Source: an uncultured Methanobrevibacter sp.
GTDB taxonomy: Archaea; Methanobacteriota; Methanobacteria; Methanobacteriales; Methanobacteriaceae
Assembly (NCBI RefSeq): GCF_902769175.1
Contig: NZ_CACXNW010000028.1
Coordinates: 23,239-87,238 of the forward strand
Reading direction: 5' to 3'
Length of the DNA stretch: 64,000 nt
In this document: positions 48,070 through 58,100 of the stretch, in pieces
How the letters are laid out: each line of letters begins with the position of its first letter
Position numbering within the stretch: position 1 is the first letter of the stretch
Notes under the pieces: model-generated
What the model was told of the DNA's origin: nothing
The model's database searches: none
What the model saw: only the letters and a program-made list of their open reading frames with translations
Made by a program: the position numbers and the translations under genes

Positions 48070-48450
48070 ATGAAAAATCAAAATTCACAAAACAAAAATG
48101 GTCATGATGATGTATGTGAAGTATTTCATCCCCATGAAGATTCAATTGAAAGGGCTAAAAAGCATATTTTAGCTGAAGAGGAATACACTGACTTGTCTGA
48201 ATTCTTTAAGATATTTGCAAATCCTACAAGGCTTAAGATAATTTCATTACTAAGCTATGAGGACTTATGTGTTTGCGATATCTGCGAATCATTGGATTTG
48301 AATCAAAATGCAGTATCCAATCAATTGAGAATATTGAGGGCACATAATATTGTCAAATATGAAAAGGAAGGAAAATCAGCAAGATACTCATTAACCGATC
48401 TTCATGTAGAAATGATTTATAAAATGGGTTTGGAACACTTGAATGAATAA
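48070..48450 (+). CDS. ArsR/SmtB-family metal-responsive repressor
   Basis: A 126-residue protein. Its winged helix is clear: FFKIFANPTRLKIISLLSYE, DLCVCDICESLDLNQNAVSN, QLRILRAHNIVKYEKEGKSA and RYSLTD. The CVCD motif in the recognition region is the metal-sensing alpha-3 site of CadC/ArsR-type sensors. The His-rich N-terminus (GHDDVCEVFHPHED) adds possible ligands. It lies 54 bases before the metal-exporting ATPase gene on the same strand and probably represses both until Zn, Cd or Pb binds. AAAAGGTG precedes the ATG. Confidence 0.92.
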   Translation: MKNQNSQNKNGHDDVCEVFHPHEDSIERAKKHILAEEEYTDLSEFFKIFANPTRLKIISLLSYEDLCVCDICESLDLNQNAVSNQLRILRAHNIVKYEKEGKSARYSLTDLHVEMIYKMGLEHLNE

Positions 48451-48504
48451 TGAAATTCTGGATATTTTTCAATTAAACTATTAAAATTTATTTAAGGTGT
48501 CAAT

Positions 48505-51156
48505 ATGGTAGAAAATAGATGTTATGATCCTGATTGTAATGATGAGGAATGCTTCAATCCTGCACATTACAATTACATTTGCTTTGACCCTGACTGCAAT
48601 GATGAAAAGTGCACTAATGAAAAGCATTATAATAAGCAGTTATTAAGGGATTATCAAAAAAGCGTTGATTTAAGTGTTTTTAATCATAGGGAAGAGATAG
48701 ATTATGATGAGGATGTTGATATAAGCATTTGCGGTTGCCCAGATTGTGCAGATGACGATGATCATGACCATCATCATGACCATGGACATGACCATGAGCA
48801 TGACCATCATCATGAGCATGAAGATGAGCATCATGAGGAGTCTTGTGGTTGTGGTTGTGATGAGGATGATTCTCACGATAATGAAGATGAGCATCATGAG
48901 GAGCATGACCATGAGCATAGTCATGAACATGAGCATGAAGATGAGCATCATGAGGAGTCTTGTGGTTGTGGTTGTGATGATGATTCTCATGAGCATGACC
49001 ATCATGAAGAGCATAACCATGAGCATGAGCATGACCATCATTATGAACATGAACCTAAAGTGGTTGGAGATTCTTGTGAAGACCCTGATTGCGATTGTCA
49101 TGACCATGAGCACGACCATCATGGACATGACCACGATCATGACCATCACCATCACGACCATGATGATGAGGATTTCTCACTTTGCGCATGCCCTGATTGT
49201 GCAGATGATGACCATGACCATGACCACGGACATGACCATGGCCATGGGGATGGAGACCTTATTGCAGAAGGAAAGCCTCTCTTATCAAACAGGCCTATTC
49301 AAATCATGGTCTCAAGCGGAATCCTATTTATAGTTGGACATATACTTGAATACTTGTCCTTTGACATGACCATTGTAACAATAATCTACATGCTTGCAGC
49401 TATTATAGCAGGTTATGAAATAGCCATTATGGCATATAATTCACTTGTAAAGCGTCATACCATTGGATCTGCACTTCTTGTGGTTATTGCATGTATAACT
49501 TCATTCATCATCGGTCATGGTGAAGAGGGTGCAGCAGTTGCCTTATTGTACTATATTGCTGAATTCTTAGAGGATTATGCAGAGCTTAGGGCAAAACGTT
49601 CCATCAAGTCCTTGGTTGAACTGGCTCCAGAAACTGCAAGAGTCAAGGTTGACGATGGAGAGGAAGTCCGTAATGTGGACCAAGTAAAGTTTGGGGAAAT
49701 TGTGATTATAAGACCTGGTGATAAGGTTCCTTTAGATGGAAACATTGTTTATGGTACCTCTTCCATTAATCAAGCTTCCATTACCGGTGAAAGTCTTCCT
49801 GTAACAAAAACAGTCGGTGATGAAGTCTTTTCAGGTACTGTAAATGAAGATGGATACCTGGAAATGGTGGTTACCAAAGAAGCTAAGGATTCAGTTATTT
49901 CCAAGATTGTAACCCTTGTAAAAAGGTCTCAATTAAACAGATCCACTACAGAAACAATGGTGGAGCGCATTTCCAAATATTACACTCCTTTAATGATAGT
50001 AATTTCTGCCTGTGTAGCATTTATACCTCCACTCTTCTTTGGTCAGGACTTGGTGGATTGGATTTATAAGGCACTTTCAATTATGGTTATTTCCTGTCCT
50101 TGTGCATTTTTAATCTCCACTCCAATAGGAATGGTCTCAGCCATCACTTCAGCTACCAAAAAGGGAGTTCTCATCAAGGGAAGTACCTATGTGGAAGAAA
50201 TGCGTAATGTTAAGGCTGTCATCTTCGATAAGACAGGAACTTTAACAGAAGGAAAGCTTGAATTAAGTGATATAAATGTTTTAAATGATGCTTACACCGA
50301 AGAAGAGATAATAAAAATAGCTGCTTCATTGGAACACAGTTCATCTCATCCAATTGCTCAGGCAATTGTTGATTATGCAAGCATTAATGAAATAAGCTTT
50401 GATGAGATTGAATATTTTAAAAACATTCCTGGTAAGGGAATTGTAGGTACTGTAGATGGAAAAGCATACTATGCTGCAAATGAATCCTTGATTGAAGGCA
50501 GTGAATTCAATGTTTCAATTGATGAAATCAATCAATACTCTGCAGAAGGAAAGACACTTGTCTTTATTGGTGATGAAAAGGGAGTCATTGCAGGATTGAC
50601 TATAGTTGACAAAATCAGAGACAATGCTGCAGATGTAATCAAGGACTTGAGAAATCAAGGTGTCAAAACAATCATGCTTACCGGTGACAATAAGATGGCT
50701 GCAAATAAGGTTGCAAATGAAATTGGACTTGACTATGTTTACTCCAATTTGCTTCCTGAAGATAAGTTGAATATTCTTGATGCCATCAGAAACAAGTTTG
50801 GTGATGTGGCTATGGTTGGTGACGGCATCAACGATGCACCTGCATTGGCACGTGCAAACATTGGAATTGCAATGGGTGCAGCAGGTTCAGATGTTGCAAT
50901 TGAAACCGCTGCTGTGGCTCTAATGCAGGATGACATTAGCAAGTTGCCCTACCTATTTAGTCTAAGCCAAAAGACAATGAATATAATTAAACAAAATATT
51001 TCACTATCCATTTTCGTAAAGGCTTTCTTTGTAATCCTTGCAATATTAGGTTTAATTACTTTAATGATGTCTGTTGGTATAGGTGACTTGGGCTTAACTT
51101 TAGTAGTTATACTAAATTCCTTCAGAATTGCTAGAGTAAAAGATCCATTATTCTAG
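48505..51156 (+). CDS. P1B-type metal-exporting ATPase with a very long His/Cys-rich N-terminus
   Basis: An 883-residue intact protein. Residues 1-250 are a metal-binding extension: two CFDPDCNDEKCTNEKHYN-type units, CGCPDCADDD, then long runs of His with Asp/Glu broken by SCGCGCD; one 39-residue unit is repeated in tandem. A standard GMxCxxC domain is absent. The ATPase core follows: ASITGESLP (actuator), SCPCAF (CPC metal site in helix 6), DKTGTLTEG (phosphorylated Asp), SSSHPIAQAI (His-Pro), GDGINDAPALA. It pumps Zn(II)/Cd(II)/Pb(II) out of the cell, the likely range for a CPC motif with an ArsR neighbour. AAGGTGTC precedes the ATG. Confidence 0.93.
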   Translation: MVENRCYDPDCNDEECFNPAHYNYICFDPDCNDEKCTNEKHYNKQLLRDYQKSVDLSVFNHREEIDYDEDVDISICGCPDCADDDDHDHHHDHGHDHEHDHHHEHEDEHHEESCGCGCDEDDSHDNEDEHHEEHDHEHSHEHEHEDEHHEESCGCGCDDDSHEHDHHEEHNHEHEHDHHYEHEPKVVGDSCEDPDCDCHDHEHDHHGHDHDHDHHHHDHDDEDFSLCACPDCADDDHDHDHGHDHGHGDGDLIAEGKPLLSNRPIQIMVSSGILFIVGHILEYLSFDMTIVTIIYMLAAIIAGYEIAIMAYNSLVKRHTIGSALLVVIACITSFIIGHGEEGAAVALLYYIAEFLEDYAELRAKRSIKSLVELAPETARVKVDDGEEVRNVDQVKFGEIVIIRPGDKVPLDGNIVYGTSSINQASITGESLPVTKTVGDEVFSGTVNEDGYLEMVVTKEAKDSVISKIVTLVKRSQLNRSTTETMVERISKYYTPLMIVISACVAFIPPLFFGQDLVDWIYKALSIMVISCPCAFLISTPIGMVSAITSATKKGVLIKGSTYVEEMRNVKAVIFDKTGTLTEGKLELSDINVLNDAYTEEEIIKIAASLEHSSSHPIAQAIVDYASINEISFDEIEYFKNIPGKGIVGTVDGKAYYAANESLIEGSEFNVSIDEINQYSAEGKTLVFIGDEKGVIAGLTIVDKIRDNAADVIKDLRNQGVKTIMLTGDNKMAANKVANEIGLDYVYSNLLPEDKLNILDAIRNKFGDVAMVGDGINDAPALARANIGIAMGAAGSDVAIETAAVALMQDDISKLPYLFSLSQKTMNIIKQNISLSIFVKAFFVILAILGLITLMMSVGIGDLGLTLVVILNSFRIARVKDPLF

Positions 51157-51165
51157 AAAAATTTT

Positions 51166-51186
51166 GCTTAAGTTCAAAACTTAAGC
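51166..51186 (+). terminator. Terminator of the metal ATPase gene
   Basis: GCTTAAGTT and AACTTAAGC form a nine-base perfect stem over a three-base loop, ten bases after the stop. T-rich sequence follows, partly repeated once (51180-51265). Confidence 0.75.
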
Positions 51187-51384
51187 TATTTTATATTTCT
51201 TTATATTTTCTTTTTTTTAAATTCTTAAGCTATTTTTTTTATATTTTCTTTTTTTTAAATTATTTATCCTATGATTACTAAGATTGATAAAGTATTTTTG
51301 TTCTTTTTAACCAGATTCACATTGGCATAATAACAGAAGATGAATCTAATCCACATTCCGCAATATCTCTAAGAACTAAACAGA

Positions 51385-53832
51385 TTAGAATTCAAAAGGA
51401 ATCTCAGGCCTTATAGCACCTTGAATAATTGTCTCATCATTTATAAAATTGATAATTTCAGGATTACCTACATCTACAGCAAAACGATCTGGAATAAAAG
51501 GTGTAGGAGATTTGCAGAAATATCCTCCCACAATTCCACCAAGCACACCTGCAGCTACACAAGAATAGGTCAGAGACAAAACAATAGTTAATCTGTTCAA
51601 TCTTGCATCACATGAAGCTTCAATGATCATTGCTGAAGTACCAACCCCACACATTACACCAACTACACCGCCAACTACCGCTCCAATTACAGGATTAGCT
51701 ACAGCAATTGTTGTTAAAAAACCGGCTGAAAAACTTAAAATCATGCCAAAAACACTTATAAGTGCTTTAAGTCCAGTGGAAATGGATTTTACACAAGTAA
51801 CATAATAATTAGTATTGTTAACTTGTTCACCATCAAGTAATACTATTCCTCCATTAGCACTACAAACATTATCTCCTTTTCCATAGGCATCATTATTTTC
51901 AAAGGAACAATTATCAAGGACCAGATACCCCTGATTGAAGATTGCACCTCCGTTTTTAGCCCTATTGGATTCAAAATGACAATTATTGCAAATACAGACT
52001 CCAAGGTTAAATATTGCTGCACCATAGTCTCTGTCAATATAATATTCCATGCTGTTATTTTTGAAGCACACATTATTAAAAATACAGTATCCTTCCTTAT
52101 TTTCAACCGCTGTGTTGAATCCCTCTATCGTTAAATTAGATATCATGTAGATTTGATCTTTTGCCGGTTTTATGAATTTGTATTCAGTTCTGTCCATGGA
52201 TGTGCCTTGTATTTTTGCCCCGTTACCAATTATGTTGCCTATGTCAAATCCATTATCAGTATTCCATTTTTTGTTTGTTTTGAAAACTTTATTTTCTGGA
52301 AAAATTACATTTAATGCATATTTGAGGTCTATGAACTTGAGTGTGTCTTTTGAAATTATTGGTGTAATGTTATGAGGTAACTGGAACGAACCTCCTTGAA
52401 AAAAATCTGGTTTCGGTATGTCGAAGATAATGGATTTTTTTAAAAGTTCAGATAAGTCTGGGGCAATTAAGTCCATAACTGAAGAATTAAAAATAAGATC
52501 ATCTACAGTACTTTTAGAGACATATTCATACATGTTCTCCATTTTGAGGGTCTGTTGATTTCTATTGATAAAACTGAATGTTAAATCGTTAATACAAAAT
52601 GTCACATTCATGGTTTTGGTAATTAATATATCATTTTTGAAATCGTCCTTTAATGCTGATGTAAAAATATTGTTTATAGTAGTATTGGTGAAAAGATACT
52701 CCTTTTGATATTGAATATCATATTCTTCAAAGTTTCTGATTATTGTTAGTGTAAAGTCCCCGTTATCTAAGTATTGGCAAAAGCAACATAGCTTATCTTC
52801 AGGGATTGTGATGATTCCATTGATTATTGTCTGATATATTATTGGAATGAGATTTATTTGCTTGTCCCATACTAAGGAATAATGTGTTTTCATTAAATTA
52901 TTAATATCAATATTGTATAATGCATTATTTGTCCAGAGTCTGTAACCGTTTGTTGTTGAGTTGATAATTTTTGTGTTGTTATGTTTGTCTAAAAAGATTG
53001 ATTCTCCAGATAATTTGGAGGTGGAATTTATAAATAATGCTTTGTTGATTATATTGTTAACACCTGTCAGGTATATTGCCCCACCAACACAATCTGCAGT
53101 GTTGTTTATGAATTGGCAATTTTGAATTGTTCCGTTGTTTCCAATCCAGCTTAATGCACCGCCATTTACAGCTTTATTTTCATAAAACTTACAGTTGCAA
53201 AGCAGACCATTATTGCCATACCAGGAAACAGGACTGTCAACAAACTGATAATAATCAGCCTTTTTGTCAAATATTATTTTTTCATCATTATGGGAATCAA
53301 TATCCTGAAATGTTGCATCTCCTTTAGGCTGGGAATTAATAAATGTCAAGTCAAATATTTTAACATTATCTCCGTTTACTTTAAATATGGAAAATCCTTC
53401 TGATGCACCGCCAGCATCAATAATATGGCCATTACCGTTAATAGTCACATTGCTACAATTAATCTCAATTACATAGTTATATAAAACAGTGTCATTTTTA
53501 TTAAAAAAATAGTCTTTGCTTACTTCATAGGTATCTCCAGAATGGAGACCTTGAATATCATTATTCAAGTCGCAAAAAGTGCCGGCGTTATCCTTATCAA
53601 TAGCACCTGAATAACTTGTTTCGTCAACAGAAAAAGAATTATCCGAATAATCGCTAAATATAATCTCATCGCTACCATGAGATACAAGAAGATTTCCTGA
53701 AGTTTCATTAAAATCTGCAATATCCTCACTAGCACAAACACTAGACAAGCATATCATAAAACTCAGCAAAAAAATAAATATAACTGCAATGTTCAAGTTA
53801 AACCTCATATTTCTATTTTTAGTAAGAATCAT
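51385..53832 (-). CDS. Secreted adhesin-like beta-helix protein with hydrophobic C-terminal region
   Basis: About 815 residues. A signal peptide is clear (FNLNIAVIFIFLLSFMICLS ending SVCA-SED). Beta-helix repeats follow: VTINGNGHIIDAGG, VNGGALSWIGNNG, VGGAIYLTGVNN, NGGAIFNQGYLV. The C-terminal 150 residues contain Gly/Ala-rich hydrophobic stretches (GMILSFSAGFLTTIAVANPV, GAVVGGVVGVMCGVGTSAMI, CVAAGVLGGIVGGYF) that could anchor it in the membrane. Similar adhesin-like proteins are abundant in Methanobrevibacter and are thought to attach cells to partners or surfaces. ATG 53832 is preferred over one five codons upstream because GCAGGAGC lies seven bases before it. Intact. Confidence 0.85.
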   Translation of the reverse strand: MILTKNRNMRFNLNIAVIFIFLLSFMICLSSVCASEDIADFNETSGNLLVSHGSDEIIFSDYSDNSFSVDETSYSGAIDKDNAGTFCDLNNDIQGLHSGDTYEVSKDYFFNKNDTVLYNYVIEINCSNVTINGNGHIIDAGGASEGFSIFKVNGDNVKIFDLTFINSQPKGDATFQDIDSHNDEKIIFDKKADYYQFVDSPVSWYGNNGLLCNCKFYENKAVNGGALSWIGNNGTIQNCQFINNTADCVGGAIYLTGVNNIINKALFINSTSKLSGESIFLDKHNNTKIINSTTNGYRLWTNNALYNIDINNLMKTHYSLVWDKQINLIPIIYQTIINGIITIPEDKLCCFCQYLDNGDFTLTIIRNFEEYDIQYQKEYLFTNTTINNIFTSALKDDFKNDILITKTMNVTFCINDLTFSFINRNQQTLKMENMYEYVSKSTVDDLIFNSSVMDLIAPDLSELLKKSIIFDIPKPDFFQGGSFQLPHNITPIISKDTLKFIDLKYALNVIFPENKVFKTNKKWNTDNGFDIGNIIGNGAKIQGTSMDRTEYKFIKPAKDQIYMISNLTIEGFNTAVENKEGYCIFNNVCFKNNSMEYYIDRDYGAAIFNLGVCICNNCHFESNRAKNGGAIFNQGYLVLDNCSFENNDAYGKGDNVCSANGGIVLLDGEQVNNTNYYVTCVKSISTGLKALISVFGMILSFSAGFLTTIAVANPVIGAVVGGVVGVMCGVGTSAMIIEASCDARLNRLTIVLSLTYSCVAAGVLGGIVGGYFCKSPTPFIPDRFAVDVGNPEIINFINDETIIQGAIRPEIPFEF

Positions 53833-53847
53833 TAAATGCTCCTGCAA

Positions 53848-54121
53848 TGCTATACTGGCAATGCTACCTTAACCCAATAATTTGCAATCACCTACATTAC
53901 CATATCTTGCTACTACTAATCTATTGGAGTATGCAATATGGAATTAGATTTAATTAATCAAATAAGTAAGTAAGTGCTTGCTTTATTGAATTCTATATAA
54001 AAGAGGTTTAATAAATGTTTTCGAAAGCAAGTGCTTGCTTGCTTGTAAAAAATTTTATCCAAAAAAATGTACAGTTTTCAGTATAATAAATTTCATATGA
54101 AATGAAGTTCAAAATAGAAAT
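53848..54121. promoter_or_regulatory. Divergent region with two TetR-type operator candidates
   Basis: AAGTAAGTGCTTGCTT at 53968-53983 and AAGCAAGTGCTTGCTT at 54025-54040 flank the TATA-like TTCTATATAAAAG. The half-sites resemble the palindrome GTAAGTACTTAC at 3257. They could control the secreted adhesin-like gene, the DUF2115 gene or both. Confidence 0.5.
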
Positions 54122-54679
54122 ATGGATGGTGAACATATAATAACAGATTTAAAGGAATTATGCAAAAATGATTCGCTCATCAAAAGTGAGCTATTGGATT
54201 TGCTTAAGAGATATGCCGAAACAATTTCTGTCTATGACCAGATGATGACTATCGCACGATTGAGAAAAGACGGGGAATTCATCACTGAAAGCTATAGTGA
54301 CAAATATTTGAAAATATATATTGAAAACTTCATATTGCGAATAAAGGAATTTCTGATGAAAAACATCTCGGATGATGGTGAAATCAACATCAAATCTCTT
54401 AGGGATTCATTTCCACAGCTTCAGAGATGCTTTGAAAAAGAAGGTGCAAAGGATTTCAATGCTGAAGAGGACAAATTCCCTCTTATGCAGGTGATAATGT
54501 CATTATATACAACATTCATAGTTGAAGAATCCATCCATCCTGTAGGAAGCGAATTTCCAGGAAATCTGAAAATAGAAAAGAGAAATGGGAAATTCCTATG
54601 TCCTGTGAAGGACTATCAAAAGGATAATGAAAATGCAGTTTGTAACTTATGCATAGCCGAACAGGCTCCAAATCTATAA
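54122..54679 (+). CDS. DUF2115 / UPF0305 family protein
   Basis: A 185-residue protein with the C-terminal signature of this methanogen-restricted family: FLCPVKDYQKDNENAVCNLC then IAEQ, in which three cysteines could bind a metal. The N-terminal two thirds is helical (LLDLLKRYAETISVYDQMMT). The biochemical role is unknown. No ribosome binding site is visible before the ATG; the transcript may be leaderless or the start may be slightly different. Operator-like sites for a TetR regulator lie about 80-150 bases upstream. A repeat array and a hairpin terminator follow. Confidence 0.8.
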   Translation: MDGEHIITDLKELCKNDSLIKSELLDLLKRYAETISVYDQMMTIARLRKDGEFITESYSDKYLKIYIENFILRIKEFLMKNISDDGEINIKSLRDSFPQLQRCFEKEGAKDFNAEEDKFPLMQVIMSLYTTFIVEESIHPVGSEFPGNLKIEKRNGKFLCPVKDYQKDNENAVCNLCIAEQAPNL

Positions 54680-54710
54680 GATAAATTTAGAAAAAACTGA
54701 TTTTGAAAAT

Positions 54711-54815
54711 TTTTTATCTATTTTTTAGCTTAATTATTATCGTTTTTTTATTTTTATCTATTTTTTAGCTTAATTATTATCGTTTTTTAATTTTTATCTA
54801 TTTTTAACTTAATCT
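54711..54815. repeat. 40-bp tandem repeat
   Basis: Units start at 54711, 54751 and 54791 (TTTTTATCTATTTTTTAGCT, then TAATTATTATCG); the third is partial. A second, looser repeat (TTGTTGGATTTAATTTTT) follows at about 54903 and 54954. There is no gene between DUF2115 and 55121. Confidence 0.85.
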
Positions 54816-55038
54816 AATTGTTTAAGAAATGGTCTTTGGATTATGGAATTTAGATTAAAAAAAAGTTTACAACGAAATTAAAAGAATGGTTGATATGGGT
54901 TTTTGTTGGATTTAATTTTTGATTTTAAAAATAGTTATTTGTTGGAGTTTTCTTGTTGGATTTAATTTTTAATTTTAAAAAATAGTTATTTCATTGGTTT
55001 TTTTTTCTGAATTTAAATTTTGATTAAAAAAAGTAATT

Positions 55039-55075
55039 AATAATAGTGAAATTCATTCCACTATTATTTTTTATA
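55039..55075. terminator. 10-bp perfect stem-loop with T-run
   Basis: AATAATAGTG (55039-55048) pairs with CACTATTATT (55059-55068) over a ten-base loop, with T-rich sequence after it. It may terminate transcripts from either side. Confidence 0.6.
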
Positions 55076-55120
55076 TTTTTTTGATTTCTTTATTTTCTGA
55101 ATTCTAAACTTATCAAATAA

Positions 55121-58100
55121 TTATTCTGTAAGTTCAGGAACACTATTTGCCATAAACATGCTTAATATTTGTTTTAGGAATTCACTTATATCAATTCCGT
55201 TCATGTTAAACATGGCTAAAACTTCAGAAATGTCTATTCCAGGTATATTAATGCTGGTCAATAAAGCAGATACATCAAGTTCATCTACATCAAAACTGAC
55301 TAGCATTCCAGACCAATTAATTTCTTCCCAGTCAAGATTGAATAAGTTTAATGCAGCTGAAATACCAGACTTGATGACATCAGAATTGGTTAAGAGATCC
55401 ATAATCTCTGCCAAGCTGATTGCAGATAAGTCATAACCTGATAGGTCAATGCCGAAAGCAGTTAAGTCAATTTCTTCTGCATCAATCAATTCGGATAAAT
55501 CAAGTTCAATTGCACCTAAACATGAATAATCGAAGTTTTCAAATATGCCTTCGAAATCGATATCCAAATTATTGAACATTTCCAAAATTCCGGAAATATC
55601 CAAGCCAGATAAGTCAAGGTTTCCGATTAAGCTGGACATGTCAAAGTTTTCTTCGTCAAAGCTTGCAATTAATCCGGATAAATCAAGTTCAGATATGTCA
55701 ATGCCGAATAATTTCAATGCAGCAATAACCATGTTCATGTCAAATTTACACTTATTTAAGATATCAAGCATATCTGCCATGGTGATTGCAGTTAAATCAT
55801 ACTTGGAGAAGTCAATGCCTAATTCAGCTAAAGCAGATAAGTCAATATTTGATGACTCACTCAATCCAGTTAAGTTAAGTCCAATTGCATTTAAGCAGGA
55901 GTAATCAATGTTTTCAAATACTCCAGCTACACTTTCGAGTAAGCCTGCAACAGCAGAAAGGTCTAAGCCAGATAAGTCAAGGCTGCCGAATATGCTGTCT
56001 AAGTCAAAGCTTCCTTCGTCAAAGCTTGCAAGTAATCCGGATAAATCAAGTTCAGATATGTCAATGCCTAGTAAGTTCAATACAGCAGCAACAGTATTCA
56101 TGTCTATATTAAAGTTGCCTACGATTGCCATGAGCTCTGTCACTTTGATTGCAGATAGGTCATAGTCTGATAGGTCAATGCCTAAATCTGCTAAGTCAAT
56201 GCCTATTGAATCAAGGACACCAGTTAAGTTAAGCTCAATTGCAGCTAAGCATGAGAAGTCAGCGTTTTCAAATATGCTGTTTAAGTCAAGATCTGAGTTA
56301 TTGAAGATTTCCATAATGCCTGAAATATCCTCAATGGATATGTTAAGGCTAGCTAATAGGCTGGAGATGTCAAAGTTTCCTTCATCAAAGCCGCTTATTA
56401 AACCAGACATGTCAATTTGCTCTAAGTCGAGGCCGAATAATTTTAATGCAGCTGAAATGGTATTCATGTCTAAATTAAAGTTGCTTAGGATACCCATAAG
56501 TTCTGTCACTTTGATTGCAGATAGGTCAAAGTCTGATAGGTCAATGCCTAAATCTGCTAAGTCAATGCCTATTGAATTAATCAATCCAGATAAATCAAGG
56601 ACAATTGCATCCATGCATGAGAAGTCAGCGTTTTCAAATATGCTGGCGAAATCAATGTCTGATTCATTGAAATTATCTAAAATGCCGGAAATATCCTCAG
56701 GAGATAAGTCAAGGCTGTTTATGAAACCGGTCATATCAAAGTTTTCTTCGTCAAAGCTAGCAATTAGGCCAGACAAATCAATGCCGGATAAATCAAGGGC
56801 TGAATTTTTACAGTTTTCATTGTATTCTTCAACTTCTTTCTTGGATAATTTTCCATCATGCTTGTCTTTGTTATAGTATTTTATTTCTAAGCCTTGGTAT
56901 TCCCATTTGCCAGTGTCTTCATTGAAATTGACATCTGCAACATTAGAGTCAACATGATAATATTTATCTGTGGCATCTGTTACTCCTTCACCAATGGTGA
57001 TTGGCTCATCGCCACTCATAAGCATAGCTGCAATATCTTCCATGTTAATTTCAGAATTGCTTAAGATGCCCATAAGTTCTGTTGCTTTGATTGCAGATAT
57101 GTCATAATCGGATAGATCAATGCCTAAAGCGGATAAGTCCATGTCTATTGACTCAATCAATCCAGTTAAATAGATCAATGCCTAAAGCGGATAAGTCCAT
57201 GTCTATTGACTCAATCAATCCAGTTAAGTCAAGGACAATAGCATCTAAGAATGAGAAGTCAGCATTTTCAAATATGCCGTTTATGTCAAGGTCAGAATTA
57301 TTGAAGATTTCCATAATGCCTGCAATGTCATCAGTGGATAAGTTAAGGCTGGCTAATAGGCTGGACATGTCAAAGTTTTCTTCATCGAAGACAGCTATTA
57401 GTCCAGATAAATCGATTTCCTCTAAGTCAAGACCTAATAATTTTAGCAATGCTGAAATGGTGTTCATGTCAAAGTCAAAGTTATTTAAGATGCCCATGAG
57501 GTCTGTCACTTTGATTGCAGATAAGTCATAGCCTGATAGGTCAATGTCTAAAGCAGATAGGTCAATGCCTATTGAATCAAGGACACCAGTCAAGTTAAGC
57601 TCAATTGCAGCTAAGCATGATAAGTCAATGTTTTCAAACATGCCGTTTAAGTCAAGGTCTGAGTTATTTAAGATTTCTAAAAGACCTGAAATATCTTCGA
57701 TGGATAAGTTAAGGCTTGCTAATAGGGTGGATATGTCAAAGTTATCTAGATCAAATCCAGCTATTAAGTCGGATAAATAGATTTCCTCTAAGTCAATGTC
57801 AAATATTTTCAATACGGCTAAGATTGTGTTCAAGTCAATATTATAATTGCTGATGATTGCCAAAATGTCTGATATTTTCATTGAAGATAGGTCATAGTCT
57901 GATAGGTCAATGCCTAAAGCAGATAAGTCAATGCCTATTGAATCAATCAATCCGGTGAAATTAAGTGTAATGCCATCCAATAGTGAAACATCGAAGTTTT
58001 CGAATATTTTGCATAAGTCAAGGTCTGAATTTTCAAGGGCGTCTATAATGCCGGAAATATCCAATCCAGATATGTTAAGGCTTGCTAATAGGGTGGATAT

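Noticed and set aside
48670..49333. Long overlapping ORFs on both strands within the metal ATPase gene
   Set aside because: They are Met/Val/Ile/Thr-rich shadows of the His/Asp-coding repeats (CAT/GAC codons) in the true frame and have no ribosome binding sites of their own.
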